A stretch of 42,685 bases of DNA, from positions 1 to 42,685 of the forward strand of contig NZ_JAJEQX010000031.1 in the NCBI RefSeq assembly GCF_020687545.1. Direction: 5' to 3'. Every line of letters starts with the position of its first letter. Position 1 is the stretch's first letter. Position numbers and translations under genes: made by a program. Source of the DNA: Ruminococcus turbiniformis. Lineage in GTDB: Bacteria > Bacillota > Clostridia > Lachnospirales > Lachnospiraceae. The notes under the pieces were generated by a model. That model saw only the letters and a program-made list of their open reading frames with translations, had not been told where the DNA came from and did no database searches. Positions 33,062 through 42,663 of this stretch are shown one piece after another.

Positions 33062-34076
33062 GCTGACCCATGTGAGCCTGTTTTCCGGCATTGGCGGCCT
33101 GGACCTGGCGGCGGAGGCGGCAGGTTTTAAGACCGTCTGCCAGTGCGAATGGGCGGACTATCCCTATTCCGTCCTGGAAAAGCACTGGCCGGAAGTCCCC
33201 AGGTTCCGGGATATCACCACATTCACGAAGGAGGCGTTTTTTGAGAAAACAGGACTTGAGACAGTCACCATCATCTCCGGCGGCTTCCCCTGCCAGCCCT
33301 TCTCCACCGCAGGAAAGCGGAAGGGCTTTGCGGATGAACGCTACCTGTGGCCGGAGATGTGCAGAGTTATTACCGAGCTGCGGCCCGCTTACGTGCTTGG
33401 GGAAAATGTTGCTGGCTTCATCAATATGGGGCTCGACAAAACGATTTTTGACCTGGCAAAGGCGGGATACGCTGTTCTCCCATTCGTATTTCCGGCTTGC
33501 GGCGTCGGCGCATGGCATGAGCGCCAGAGAACTTTTATCGTCGCGGCTGATGTTTCCCACGCCCCTTGCCTCCGACAAGGGGACCGCCAGGGACGCGGCA
33601 GGCCTGGATGTGTTCCTGTCCGACGGCGGGATTTTCCGCAAGAGGAACAAAAACGGGGCGATCTGGAGCCTGAGCCTTTCGGCGGCGGTGTTCTACCTGA
33701 CCCCGGTGGTGTCGGACGGGTTCCACTCGACGCTGAAACCATCAGCCTACGATCCGGCGAAGCACAATGGAAACCTGTCGGCACAGGTGATCTTCCAGGA
33801 GAAACCGGTATCGGATACGGCGGCACTGAACCCGGACTGGGTGGAATGGCTTATGGGATTCCCGAAAGGATGGACGGACGTATCCTCTGGGAGCGGGAGC
33901 CGGAAGGAGTCCCCCGCATGACCGAGCGCATGGACGGGCGGGCCCTGCGGCTGAAAACCCTGGGGAACGCGGTCTGCCCGCCCCAGGCCTATCCCATTTT
34001 CCACTATATCGCGGCGATTGAGACCGGCGCCTGTGCCGGTATCTGTCCCTACGGAAAGGCAGGTGATGACGGATGA
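33054..34076 (+). CDS. DNA (cytosine-5) methyltransferase, middle section apparently out of frame
   Basis: The 340-residue frame starts at ATG 33054 (MNELTHVSLFSGIGGLDLAA). It has motif I (FSGIGG), motif IV with catalytic Cys (GGFPCQPFS), motif VI (GENV), motif VIII (ERQRTFIVA), and the final motifs IX-X (ALRLKTLGNAVCPPQAYPIF). Between about 33545 and 33885 the real coding frame seems to be the +1 frame, which encodes FPTPLASDKGTARD, WSLSLSAAVF and LNPDWVEWLMGFPKGWTDV, sequences usual in the target recognition region. By hand count the third-position GC is about 81% in the +1 frame and about 46% in the annotated frame. Two compensating indels would explain this. If real, target recognition is altered or lost. 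It may originally have protected the ICE from restriction. Confidence 0.8.
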   Translation: MNELTHVSLFSGIGGLDLAAEAAGFKTVCQCEWADYPYSVLEKHWPEVPRFRDITTFTKEAFFEKTGLETVTIISGGFPCQPFSTAGKRKGFADERYLWPEMCRVITELRPAYVLGENVAGFINMGLDKTIFDLAKAGYAVLPFVFPACGVGAWHERQRTFIVAADVSHAPCLRQGDRQGRGRPGCVPVRRRDFPQEEQKRGDLEPEPFGGGVLPDPGGVGRVPLDAETISLRSGEAQWKPVGTGDLPGETGIGYGGTEPGLGGMAYGIPERMDGRILWEREPEGVPRMTERMDGRALRLKTLGNAVCPPQAYPIFHYIAAIETGACAGICPYGKAGDDG

Positions 34077-36043
34077 AGGAATTAAAAGCAGCCGATAAGG
34101 TCACCCAGAGGATGACCCATGACGGCGCGGTGCAGGAAAACCTTGCCACGGGCGAGGTGACAAATATCAGCAGCCGGGAGGCCGAGGCGGATTTCTCCCC
34201 TTCGGAGGAACCGGCGGCCGCAGCGGAGTCCGCGGCGGAACATATTGCAGCCGCACACGGGCAGAGGCAGGCGAAGAAAGCGGCGACGGCCGAAGCGGAT
34301 ACTCTCCGGGAAGGTTCTGCCGCAGGGCAGCGCCCTTCCTCCCGCCTGCAGTTTACCGAGGAAGAACTTGCGGACCCCGGCCTGCAGAAATACATCCGGC
34401 GCTCCGACCGGGCGGCGGATAGGCTGGACGCGGCAAAAGAGGCGGTCCCGAAAAAGAAGGTTCTGAAAACGGAACGGGTTTTTGATGAAACGGCAGGCCG
34501 CGGGAAAACCCGTCTCCGCTTTGAGGAAGTGGAGAAGAAACCGAACGGCCATCTGCGGCACAACCCGCTCTCCCGCCCGGCCCAGGAAGTCCTTCTGACC
34601 GCCCACAATGAAGTCCATAAAGTAGAACAGGAAAATGTGGGCGTGGAGGCCGGGCACAAGGGCGAGGAACTGGCGGAGCGCGGCCTTTCCTATGGGAAAA
34701 GCAAAGTACAGGCCGGCCTCCGGCAGCGCCGGATGAAGCCCTGGCGGGACGTGTCAAGGGCGGAACGGGCTTCTGTCCGGGCAAACGCCGATTTTCTCTA
34801 CCAGAAGGCGCTCCATGAGGACCCGGCCCTGGCCGCCTCCAACCCGGTCTCCCGGTACCTGCAGAAAAAGCGTATCCAGAGGAACTATGCCAAACAGGTG
34901 CGCCAGGCAGGGAAAACGGCGAAGGATACGGCGGCCGCCACGCAGAGCGCAGCCAGGCGGGCAAAGGAGGCGGCGAAAAAATCCCTGGTGTTCATCCGCA
35001 GGCACAGCAAAGTGGTCCTGCTGGTGGTGGGGATCGGCGCCTGTGTAGGCCTCCTGTTCGGCGGGATGTCCTCCTGTTCCATGATGGGCGGCTCCGGCGT
35101 AGGCGGCGTGTTCCTGTCCTCTTATCTCTCCGAGGACGCGGACATGCTGGCGGCGGAGGCGGCCTATGCGGGACTGGAGGCGGACCTTCAATATGAACTG
35201 GACAACTATGAGTCCCTGCACCCCGGATATGACGAATACCGTTTTGACCTGGACACCATCGGCCATGACCCCTATGTACTGATCTCCATTCTGTCGGCGC
35301 TCCATGAAGGGGTGTTCACGATGGACGAGGTACAAAGTGAGCTGCAGACGCTCTTTGACCGGCAGTATACCCTGACCGAGACGGTGACGGTGGAGGTCCG
35401 CTACCGGACGGAGACCCGGACAGACAGCGAGGGCAACGAGTATGACGTGGAGGTGCCCTACAACTATTATATCTGTACTGTGACCCTGGAAAATTTTGAC
35501 CTGTCCCATCTGCCGGCCTACCTGATGGACGAGGAACAGCTGTCTTTGTACGCCGCCTATATGTCCACCCTTGGCAACCGGCCGGATCTGTTCGGGACGG
35601 CGGAGTATCCCAACGCCTCCACCTTAAAGGAGCCCACTTACTATGACATTCCTCCGGAGGCCCTGGAGGATGAAACCTTCGCGGCCATGATCGCCGAGGC
35701 GGAAAAATACCTGGGCTACCCGTATGTGTGGGGCGGATCGTCCCCTTCCACCTCTTTTGACTGTTCCGGCTTCGTGAGCTGGGTCATCAACCATTCCGGC
35801 TGGAGCGTGGGACGGCAGACCGCCCAGGGGCTTTATGACCTCTGCACCCCGGTATCCGGCGCCCAGGCAAAGCCCGGCGACCTGATCTTTTTTGTGGGGA
35901 CCTACGACACGGCGGGCGTCTCCCATGTGGGTATCTATGTGGGCGGGGGAATGATGATCCACTGCGGGGACCCGATTTCCTACGCAAACATCAATACGAG
36001 TTATTGGCAGGCTCATTACTTTAGCTTTGGCCGTTTACCCTGA
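34073..36043 (+). CDS. Membrane-anchored NlpC/P60 hydrolase (CD1108 type)
   Basis: This 656-residue protein has a long cytoplasmic charged region (about 1-300), one membrane helix (HSKVVLLVVGIGACVGLLFG near 310-335), an extracellular segment and a C-terminal NlpC/P60 domain with catalytic FDCSGFVSWV (Cys near 563), VSHVGIYVG and MMIHCGDPISY. It matches the CD1108 family of mobile-element proteins, which cut peptidoglycan cross-links so the mating channel can cross the wall. It overlaps the methyltransferase stop in ATGA. Confidence 0.9.
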   Translation: MKELKAADKVTQRMTHDGAVQENLATGEVTNISSREAEADFSPSEEPAAAAESAAEHIAAAHGQRQAKKAATAEADTLREGSAAGQRPSSRLQFTEEELADPGLQKYIRRSDRAADRLDAAKEAVPKKKVLKTERVFDETAGRGKTRLRFEEVEKKPNGHLRHNPLSRPAQEVLLTAHNEVHKVEQENVGVEAGHKGEELAERGLSYGKSKVQAGLRQRRMKPWRDVSRAERASVRANADFLYQKALHEDPALAASNPVSRYLQKKRIQRNYAKQVRQAGKTAKDTAAATQSAARRAKEAAKKSLVFIRRHSKVVLLVVGIGACVGLLFGGMSSCSMMGGSGVGGVFLSSYLSEDADMLAAEAAYAGLEADLQYELDNYESLHPGYDEYRFDLDTIGHDPYVLISILSALHEGVFTMDEVQSELQTLFDRQYTLTETVTVEVRYRTETRTDSEGNEYDVEVPYNYYICTVTLENFDLSHLPAYLMDEEQLSLYAAYMSTLGNRPDLFGTAEYPNASTLKEPTYYDIPPEALEDETFAAMIAEAEKYLGYPYVWGGSSPSTSFDCSGFVSWVINHSGWSVGRQTAQGLYDLCTPVSGAQAKPGDLIFFVGTYDTAGVSHVGIYVGGGMMIHCGDPISYANINTSYWQAHYFSFGRLP

Positions 36044-36514
36044 TTGGAGGTGAATATCATACTTACTTTACGGCCGGTATCTCTGGCAGACGCCAATGCC
36101 TTTGTTTCTCTCCATCACCGCCATCATAAGCCGGTCCGGGGGCACAAATATTCCCTGGGATGTATGAAGGACGGGCAGCTTGTAGGAGTAGTGATTACCG
36201 GGCGGCCTGTCAGCCGGTATCTGGATGACGGGCTTACCCTGGAAGTCAACCGTCTGTGTACGGACGGCACCCGAAACGCCTGCAGTTTCCTTTACGGAGC
36301 AGCGGCGCGGGTAGCAAAAGCCATGGGATACCACAAAATCATCACCTACATTTTGGATACAGAGGACGGGACCAGTCTCCGGGCGGCAGGCTGGTCCTGT
36401 GCAGGACTGGCCGGGGGAAAGGAATGGACAGGCAGACGTAAGCCTGCCGAGCCTCTGTACCCGGCGCAAATGAAATATCGTTATGAAAAAAATTTGGATG
36501 GAAAGGAGCCTTGA
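36044..36514 (+). CDS. XF1762-family (GNAT-like) protein
   Basis: The protein has LRPVSLADANAFVSLHHRHH near its start, then GHKYSLGCM, VVITGRPVSRYLDDG and AGWSCAGLAGGKEW, the pattern of XF1762 family proteins, which look like small acetyltransferases. The start is uncertain. TTG at 36044 follows the previous stop directly but is the ribosome site itself (TTGGAGG). Family alignment (M)LTLRPVSL points to ATA at 36059, eight bases after GGAGG. Its target is unknown; the family is common in ICEs and phages. Confidence 0.75.
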   Translation: MEVNIILTLRPVSLADANAFVSLHHRHHKPVRGHKYSLGCMKDGQLVGVVITGRPVSRYLDDGLTLEVNRLCTDGTRNACSFLYGAAARVAKAMGYHKIITYILDTEDGTSLRAAGWSCAGLAGGKEWTGRRKPAEPLYPAQMKYRYEKNLDGKEP

Positions 36515-36515
36515 T

Positions 36516-36797
36516 ATGGCAACGATTGAGAAAATCCGCAATGACATTGCGAAAACCAAAGACAAGATCGCGGACCTCCAGAAGAAGCAGCGGGCATTGG
36601 AGGCCCAGCTTGCGGAGGAAGAAAACCTGGAGATCGTCCGCATGGTAAAAGCGGTGAAGATGGACAACAAGGAGCTGACCGCCTTCCTGAAAGCCTATGC
36701 CAGCGGCCTGATCACGCTGCCGGAGGACATGATGGCGGAGGACAGCGGGGACCAGGAGGAACCTGCGGAAATGGAGGGATACGAGGATGAAGCGTAA
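36516..36797 (+). CDS. DUF4315-family coiled-coil protein
   Basis: This 93-residue protein starts at ATG 36516 after AAAGGAG. It is a coiled coil ([36 protein letters not shown]), then [16 protein letters not shown] and a highly acidic tail, as in DUF4315. The family is a fixed neighbour of the DUF4366 membrane protein in Tn1549-type ICEs. Function is not known. Its 3' end overlaps the next start. Confidence 0.85.
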   Translation: MATIEKIRNDIAKTKDKIADLQKKQRALEAQLAEEENLEIVRMVKAVKMDNKELTAFLKAYASGLITLPEDMMAEDSGDQEEPAEMEGYEDEA

Positions 36798-37968
36798 AGG
36801 ATTTTTGCGGATGGCGGCTGTTTTTCTGGCAATGGCGCTGTGCGTCACGGGCTTTTCCGTGACCGCCCTGGCCTCCGGCGGGGAGGATACCGCCGAAGTG
36901 ACCGGAGGCATGGAGCCTGACCGTTCGGAAAGCGCGGCTGCAGAGAGTGATACAGAAGAAACCGGAGATATGGAGGAACCGGCGTCTGATGAAGGAGCTG
37001 GCAGCGGCACCGAGGCGGCTGACGGCGATATCCTGGAGCAGATCACCGCCCTGCTTGGTGGCCTGGGGGATGTATCTGCTGACGGCGACGGTATCCGGAT
37101 CACGGTGGACGAGGGCGGGAGCACCCAGACCGGGACCGTGACGACCGGCGGCGGAAACTTAAATGTCCGTACCGGGGCAGGGCTTGACAACGAGGCTTTC
37201 ACCCAGCTTCCCAACGGGACGCAGGTGGAAGTGACCGGGACGGAAGGGGAATGGATCAAAGTCCTCCTGCCGGGGCGGGAGGGCTATGTCCATTCGGATT
37301 ACCTGGCTGTCAGCAGCGGCGATCCGGGCGGGACTTCCTTCACCTTGGACGGGGAGGAACTTTCCTCCCTGCTGGGACAGTTTACAGGCGGCGGGAACGG
37401 TGCTGCCCTGACCCCGGATGGGAACCTGTCCCTGGTTGACGACATTGGCAGCGGTGCCCAGGCAGGCAAGCAGTTTATCACGCTCACGACCAAAGCCGGG
37501 AATGTCTTTTACCTGATTATCGACCGGGACGATGAGGGCGAGGAAACCGTCCACTTCTTAAACCAGGTGGATGAGGCGGACCTTCTGGCGCTGACCGAGG
37601 ACGGGGAGAAAGCAGAAACGCCCATTGTCTGCACCTGTACGGAGAAATGCGCGGCGGGAGCTGTGGATACCTCCTGCCCGGTGTGCGCCTCCAACATGAC
37701 CGAGTGTACCGGGCCGGAACCGGAGCCGGAAGAAACCGCTGAACCGGAAGAACCTGCGGAGAAAGAAGGCGGCGGGGCCGGGATGATCGTCCTGGCGGTG
37801 CTGCTCCTGGCGGCTGGCGGCGGCGCGGCCTTCTATTTCCTGGTGCTGAAACCGAAGCAGAAAACAAAAGTACCGTCTGACCTGGATGACCTGGACCTGG
37901 AGGATGAAGAACTGGAGGACGATGAATACCTGAAGGATGATGAAGAGGAAACGGAGGATAGCAAATGA
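36787..37968 (+). CDS. Surface protein with SH3 and DUF4366 domains (CD1107 type)
   Basis: This 393-residue protein has a signal peptide ([20 protein letters not shown]), an acidic Thr/Glu-rich linker, a bacterial SH3 domain ([20 protein letters not shown] through [13 protein letters not shown], about 119-172), a DUF4366 domain ([32 protein letters not shown], with [19 protein letters not shown]), a C-terminal membrane helix ([20 protein letters not shown]) and an acidic cytoplasmic tail. It matches CD1107 mobile-element proteins. The SH3 domain probably binds cell wall, keeping the mating apparatus at the envelope. Confidence 0.88.
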   Translation: MKRKGFLRMAAVFLAMALCVTGFSVTALASGGEDTAEVTGGMEPDRSESAAAESDTEETGDMEEPASDEGAGSGTEAADGDILEQITALLGGLGDVSADGDGIRITVDEGGSTQTGTVTTGGGNLNVRTGAGLDNEAFTQLPNGTQVEVTGTEGEWIKVLLPGREGYVHSDYLAVSSGDPGGTSFTLDGEELSSLLGQFTGGGNGAALTPDGNLSLVDDIGSGAQAGKQFITLTTKAGNVFYLIIDRDDEGEETVHFLNQVDEADLLALTEDGEKAETPIVCTCTEKCAAGAVDTSCPVCASNMTECTGPEPEPEETAEPEEPAEKEGGGAGMIVLAVLLLAAGGGAAFYFLVLKPKQKTKVPSDLDDLDLEDEELEDDEYLKDDEEETEDSK

Positions 37969-40061
37969 AACTGATTATCTGTGAGAAACCGAGCGTTGCA
38001 AAAAGCGTGTCGTCGGCCCTGGGTGCGAAATCCAGGGCCGATGGCTTTTATGAGGGGAACGGCCTCCTTGTATCCTGGTGCGTGGGGCACCTGGTATCCC
38101 CAATGGACGCGACCGGATATGACCCCGGCTATAAGAAGTGGAGCTATGACGACCTGCCGATCCTGCCGGAACCCTTCCGCTATGTGCTGGCGCCGGGCAA
38201 GGAGGACGCTTTTGAAAACCTCCGCGCCCTGATGGGCCGCCCGGATGTGGATACGGTGGTCAATGCCTGTGACGCGGGACGGGAAGGGGAACTGATCTTC
38301 CGTCTGGTGTATGAAATGGCCGGCTGCACAAAGCCCATCCTGCGCCTCTGGATTTCCTCGATGGAGGACGCGGCGATCCGGGAGGGCTTCCGGAACCTCC
38401 GGCCCGGCGCGGACTATGACGCCCTGTACCAGTCTGCCCTCTGCCGCCAGAAAGCGGACTGGCTGGTGGGGATCAATGCCACGCGGCTTTTCTCCGTCCT
38501 CTACCACCGCACCCTGAATGTGGGCCGTGTCCAGACCCCTACCCTGGCTATGCTGGCGGACCGGGACTGGAAGATCACGAGCTTCAAAAAGGAGAAATAC
38601 CATCATGTGCGTCTGACCGTAGGCGGAGCCGAGGCCGTTTCGGAGAAGATCGTTTCCCAGGAGGACGCCCAGGCCGTACAGGCGGCGTGCGCGGGAAACA
38701 CGGCTGTCTGCACCTCTGCCACACGGGAGCAGAAAAAGGAACAGCCCCCGAAGCTCTACGACCTGACGACTTTGCAGCGGGAGGCCAACCGGATGTTCGG
38801 CTACACGGCAAAGCAGACCCTGGACTATGCCCAAAGTCTGTATGAAAAGAAGCTGCTGACCTATCCCCGGACGGACAGCCGACACCTGACCTCCGACATG
38901 GCGGAGACGGCTTCCGGTATCCTCCATCTGGCGGCGAAGGTGCCGCCCTTTGACGGCTGCGCCGATTTCGTCCCGGATGTGGAGGCCCTGATTTCCGATC
39001 AGGATGTATCCGACCATCACGCCATCATCCCCACAATGGAGATGGAAAAGGCGGATGTGGGAGCCCTGCCCGTGGGGGAACGCAATCTGTTCCTTCTGGT
39101 CTGCTGCAAGATGTTGTGCGCGGCGGCGGAGCCCCATGTCTATGAGACGGTCACGGCTGCCTTTGACTGCGGAGGATATTCCTTCACGGCAAAAGGAAAA
39201 CATGTGGTTTCCGAGGGCTGGCGGGAGATTGACCGTATTTTCCGATCCTTCCTGAAGGAAAAGCCCGCGGACGGGGACGGTGGAGGCAGCCTTCCCGATG
39301 TCAAGGAGGGGCAGACCTTCGAGGGTGTGGAGGCTGCGGTTACGGAGCACTTCACCTCACCGCCGAAGCCCTACACGGAGGATACCCTTCTGTCGGCCAT
39401 GGAGAACGCGGGCAAAGAGGATATTCCGGACGAGGCGGAACGGAAAGGCTTAGGAACCCCGGCGACCAGGGCGGCTATCATTGAGAAGCTGGTGGCGGCC
39501 GGGTTCGTGGAGCGGAAAGGCAAAAGCCTGATCCCCACAAAGGACGGGATCAACCTGGTCACGGTCCTGCCGGAGCCGCTGACCTCCCCCATGCTCACGG
39601 CGGAGTGGGAGCAGAAATTGACCGAAGTTGCAAAAGGGAGCGCCGATCCGGGCGGATTTCTGGACGGTATCCGGGATATGGTGCGGGAGCTGGTGCAGAC
39701 CTATTCCCATATCTCCGAGGAAGGGCAAAAGCTGTTTGCCCCGGAGAAGGAAGTGATCGGTGTTTGTCCCCGCTGCGGCAGGCCGGTCTATGAGGGGAAG
39801 AAAAACTTCTCTTGTTCGGACCGCTCCTGCGGGTTCGTCCTGTGGAAGAATGACCGCTTCTGGACCTCCCGCAGAAAAGAGCTGACAAAGAAGATGGCGG
39901 CGGACCTCCTGAAAAAGGGCCGTACCAATGTGAAAGGGATGTGGTCGGAAAAGAAGGGCACTGCCTATGACGCGGCGGTGATCCTGGACGACACGGGCGG
40001 CAAGTACATCAATTTCAAGCTGGAATTTCCAAAAAGAAAGGGTGGTGGCAATGGCAGATAA
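37965..40061 (+). CDS. topB: DNA topoisomerase III of the ICE
   Basis: This 698-residue type IA topoisomerase has the TOPRIM start [35 protein letters not shown] at about 101, the catalytic tyrosine in [12 protein letters not shown] (Tyr299) and a C-terminal zinc ribbon ([20 protein letters not shown]). It relaxes or decatenates DNA, probably during rolling-circle or conjugative replication. It overlaps the DUF4366 stop in ATGA. Unlike the degenerate topoisomerase fragment at 7667, it is complete. Confidence 0.93.
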   Translation: MKLIICEKPSVAKSVSSALGAKSRADGFYEGNGLLVSWCVGHLVSPMDATGYDPGYKKWSYDDLPILPEPFRYVLAPGKEDAFENLRALMGRPDVDTVVNACDAGREGELIFRLVYEMAGCTKPILRLWISSMEDAAIREGFRNLRPGADYDALYQSALCRQKADWLVGINATRLFSVLYHRTLNVGRVQTPTLAMLADRDWKITSFKKEKYHHVRLTVGGAEAVSEKIVSQEDAQAVQAACAGNTAVCTSATREQKKEQPPKLYDLTTLQREANRMFGYTAKQTLDYAQSLYEKKLLTYPRTDSRHLTSDMAETASGILHLAAKVPPFDGCADFVPDVEALISDQDVSDHHAIIPTMEMEKADVGALPVGERNLFLLVCCKMLCAAAEPHVYETVTAAFDCGGYSFTAKGKHVVSEGWREIDRIFRSFLKEKPADGDGGGSLPDVKEGQTFEGVEAAVTEHFTSPPKPYTEDTLLSAMENAGKEDIPDEAERKGLGTPATRAAIIEKLVAAGFVERKGKSLIPTKDGINLVTVLPEPLTSPMLTAEWEQKLTEVAKGSADPGGFLDGIRDMVRELVQTYSHISEEGQKLFAPEKEVIGVCPRCGRPVYEGKKNFSCSDRSCGFVLWKNDRFWTSRRKELTKKMAADLLKKGRTNVKGMWSEKKGTAYDAAVILDDTGGKYINFKLEFPKRKGGGNGR

Positions 40062-40590
40062 GACAATCCCTGATTTTGTTTTCCCTCCCGGCGGTGAAAA
40101 GCCGGATATGAGCCGGGACGATCTGGCGGCGGTGGCGGAGGCTGTCGCCGCCCTCTCCCCGGAGGACCGGACCCTGCTTGCGGCGGTCCAGGCGTCCCCG
40201 TTCCGCCTGACTGCGGCGGAACAGTTCCTGGAATTTCCGGACAACATTGATTTCTTCGTCCTGGAGCCCCAGGTGAAACAGATGGAGGACCTGGGATGGC
40301 GGTACCTGGAGCAGCACCTTGACCTGGAGCTGACCCCGGAGCTTCGGGCGGCCATCGACCCGGTCCCCTTCGGCAGGCAGGCCATGGAGGAAGATCGCGG
40401 GTGTTTTACGCAGTACGGATATCTGTCCCTCTCCGGGGACGAGTGGCAGCATGAGCAGGCCGCGGAGCATGGACGCAGGGAGGCGGAGAAAAAGCCTTCC
40501 ATCCGGGAACGGCTGGAACAGAGCAAAAAAGAATGTGCGGGAAAAGACAGGGCGCAGCCTGTAAAGGATAAGTCTGCGCCGGAGTTGTAA
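40051..40590 (+). CDS. ArdA-related small protein
   Basis: This 179-residue acidic protein starts at ATG 40051 ([14 protein letters not shown]), inside the topB end. Its second half (MEDLGWRYLEQHLDLELTPE, IDPVPFGRQAMEEDRG, FTQYGYLSL) resembles the C-terminal lobe of the ArdA encoded next (LGRYYIDELDAMQVPEHLRN, IDYEAYGRDVALEEGG, FTDLGYI). It seems to be a partial paralog, perhaps from tandem duplication. The tail has KKPSIRERLEQSKKEC. It may act as an antirestriction DNA mimic or as an ArdA partner. Confidence 0.65.
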   Translation: MADKTIPDFVFPPGGEKPDMSRDDLAAVAEAVAALSPEDRTLLAAVQASPFRLTAAEQFLEFPDNIDFFVLEPQVKQMEDLGWRYLEQHLDLELTPELRAAIDPVPFGRQAMEEDRGCFTQYGYLSLSGDEWQHEQAAEHGRREAEKKPSIRERLEQSKKECAGKDRAQPVKDKSAPEL

Positions 40591-40602
40591 GGAGGTGCCG
40601 GT

Positions 40603-42342
40603 ATGCCGCAATTTGAATATGACAAGGATTATCCCTTTGCCGCCTTCATCACGAACCTGGGAAAGTATAACGAGGGGGAGCTTGTGGGCGAGTGGGTGAA
40701 GTTCCCGACCACCGCCGAGGAACTGAAAAAAGTATTTGACCGGATCGGGATCGGCCAGAAGAACGATTTCGGGCAGCCCTATGAGGAATGGTTCATTACG
40801 GACTATGACTGCTATGTAGGCGCCCTCTATGACAAGCTGGGCGAATACGAAAACCTGGACGAGCTCAATTACCTGGCGTCAAAGCTGGATGAAATGGGCG
40901 AAGGCGAGTACGCGCAGTTCCAGGCGGCCATGGAGGTGGGCGACCATTCCGGCAGCCTGCAGGAGATCATCAACCTCACGGACAACCTGGACTGCTATGA
41001 CCTGTACCCGTCCATCCAGGACTATGACGACCTGGGCCGGTATTACATCGACGAGCTGGACGCCATGCAGGTGCCGGAACATTTGCGGAATTACATTGAC
41101 TATGAGGCATACGGGAGGGATGTTGCCCTGGAGGAAGGCGGCGATTTCACCGACCTGGGCTATATCCGGGATACCGGGAGCTCCTTCCATGAGTATTATG
41201 ACGGCGAGCCCGGCAGTATCCCGGAGGAATACCGGGTGATGGCCTTCCAGGATGATATCCCGGAAGAAGAACTGTCCGAGTGGGCAATGGATATCGCCTA
41301 CGATATGGATGAATTTTTTCGGCAGTGCGATCCGCAGTACGCGGCGGAGCACCCGGAGGAACACGCGGCGAAAGAGGAAATTTATGAAAACCTGATGGCG
41401 GGCCGCATTTCGTCCCTGGATGAAAAGCTGGCGGACCTGGGGCAGACCCGGGACGATTACCTCCCTTCGGAGCTGGAGAAGTTCAAGGAGACCAGCGGGT
41501 ATGAGGAAGTTTTGGATATGGCCCCGGAGCCCACGCCGGATGACCGGGAGACCGGCGAGACGGTACGCACGCCCAGGGGAACCTTCTATGTGACAGACAT
41601 GAGCCGGGAACAGATGGAGGCGGCCGGGTACGGTTTCCATCATCAGTCGGAGGATGGGAACTATCTCATTATGGGAAACGGCAGCCGGGCCTTCGCCATC
41701 CGGAACGGTGAAGCGCAGGAACACGCGGCGCCGGAGAAGATGACGGTTCTGGTGGTGGAGCCCAGGAAGGAGCCCTATGTGAAGGAGATCGACCCCGGCC
41801 TCCGTTCCCTGCAGGCGGAGGTAGGAGGCGACATTGGGGCCGCATATCCCTTCCGGGACCCAGTGGCCCTGGTCTGCAATGATGAAGGAAAGCTCATTGG
41901 CCTGGACTTAAACCGTGGCCTGCGGGATGAAAATGGGGAGCTCTATGATATCATGGCAGGCACCTTCCTGGTGGTCGGGCTTGGTGAGGAAGATTTTGCC
42001 TCCCTGTCCCCGGAACTGGCGCAGAAATACATGGAACACTTCCGGCAGCCGGAACAGTTCATCAGCCTGGGCGGGCAGATCATAGCGGTCCCCGTGGAGC
42101 CGGAAAAGGACAATCCCCTGCGCACTGCGGAAATGACCCTGGAGGACGACTACGGCATGATCGACGGGGTTATCAATAACGGCCGCCGCGGGGAGGAAAC
42201 GGAGAAGGCAGCGGAAAAGGGGGCGGAGAAAAAGCCCTCCATCCGGGAGCGGCTGGAGGACGCAAGAAAGGAATGTTCGGAACACAGACCGCCGGAGAAG
42301 GGGCGCCCCGGCCGGGATATCCCGGAGCATGGCAGCCTATGA
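40603..42342 (+). CDS. ardA: ArdA antirestriction protein with C-terminal DUF3846
   Basis: This 579-residue protein starts at ATG 40603 after AAGGAGG. Residues 1-190 are ArdA (AAFITNLGKYNEGELVGEWV, YEEWFITDYDC, LDELNYLASKL, YDDLGRYYIDELDA), an acidic DNA mimic that inhibits type I restriction enzymes when the ICE enters a new host. Then come an acidic central region and a DUF3846 domain at about 380-490 (MTVLVVEPRKEPYVKEIDPG, FRDPVALVCNDEGKLIGLDL). The tail carries KKPSIRERLEDARKEC. It is far longer than stand-alone ArdA (about 165-180 residues). Confidence 0.88.
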   Translation: MPQFEYDKDYPFAAFITNLGKYNEGELVGEWVKFPTTAEELKKVFDRIGIGQKNDFGQPYEEWFITDYDCYVGALYDKLGEYENLDELNYLASKLDEMGEGEYAQFQAAMEVGDHSGSLQEIINLTDNLDCYDLYPSIQDYDDLGRYYIDELDAMQVPEHLRNYIDYEAYGRDVALEEGGDFTDLGYIRDTGSSFHEYYDGEPGSIPEEYRVMAFQDDIPEEELSEWAMDIAYDMDEFFRQCDPQYAAEHPEEHAAKEEIYENLMAGRISSLDEKLADLGQTRDDYLPSELEKFKETSGYEEVLDMAPEPTPDDRETGETVRTPRGTFYVTDMSREQMEAAGYGFHHQSEDGNYLIMGNGSRAFAIRNGEAQEHAAPEKMTVLVVEPRKEPYVKEIDPGLRSLQAEVGGDIGAAYPFRDPVALVCNDEGKLIGLDLNRGLRDENGELYDIMAGTFLVVGLGEEDFASLSPELAQKYMEHFRQPEQFISLGGQIIAVPVEPEKDNPLRTAEMTLEDDYGMIDGVINNGRRGEETEKAAEKGAEKKPSIRERLEDARKECSEHRPPEKGRPGRDIPEHGSL

Positions 42343-42515
42343 GCAGGAGCAGGAAATGGCGGAGGGAATGGGCCTTCTTTCTGGGGGAGAACGGCCGCCG
42401 CCAGTATAATAAAATATGCAGGGGATGTGTCCATCCCTGCAAGCAGAGTTTCCGGGCGATCCTTGTTGCCTGCCCCCATTACGAGTCCATGCGCTCAAAA
42501 AAATGTGGGAATTAG
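42339..42515 (+). CDS. Small cysteine-rich protein
   Basis: This 58-residue protein starts at ATG 42339, overlapping the ardA stop in ATGA. It is basic (MSRSRKWRREWAFFLGENGR) and has four Cys residues in the CRGCVHPC-type cluster plus VACPHYESM and a final KKCGN. A zinc-binding fold is likely. I do not recognise the family; similar small proteins follow ArdA genes in related ICEs as far as I recall. It is the last gene before the repeats at the window edge. Confidence 0.6.
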   Translation: MSRSRKWRREWAFFLGENGRRQYNKICRGCVHPCKQSFRAILVACPHYESMRSKKCGN

Positions 42516-42577
42516 GGTTGAATATGAGTAAGTAGGTAATCATCCGTACCTTGACAAATGAGTATTCCGTGGCTTCA

Positions 42578-42663
42578 GAGCCACTCAATCCGTTACAGAG
42601 AGCCATCCATTCCGAACGATAGAGCCACCTGAATTATAAGGGCAATCCGCTGTTGAGAGCCAC
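42578..42663. repeat. IS21-like terminal repeats (right window edge)
   Basis: GAGCCAC or GAGCCAT occurs at 42578, 42600, 42622 and 42657; the first three are exactly 22 bp apart. The stretch 42516-42685 has no gene. The unit differs from that at the left edge, so two different elements are implied. Transposase genes would lie beyond the window. Confidence 0.45.

Noticed and set aside
33091..33921. A separate gene in the +1 frame inside the methyltransferase
   Set aside because: Only the part after about 33545 looks coding, and it fits as the missing middle of the methyltransferase; there is no ribosome site for an independent start.
37833..39350. Long minus-strand open frame (505 codons) opposite DUF4366 and topB
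   Set aside because: It mirrors GC-rich codons of topB, crosses two real genes and shows no domain.
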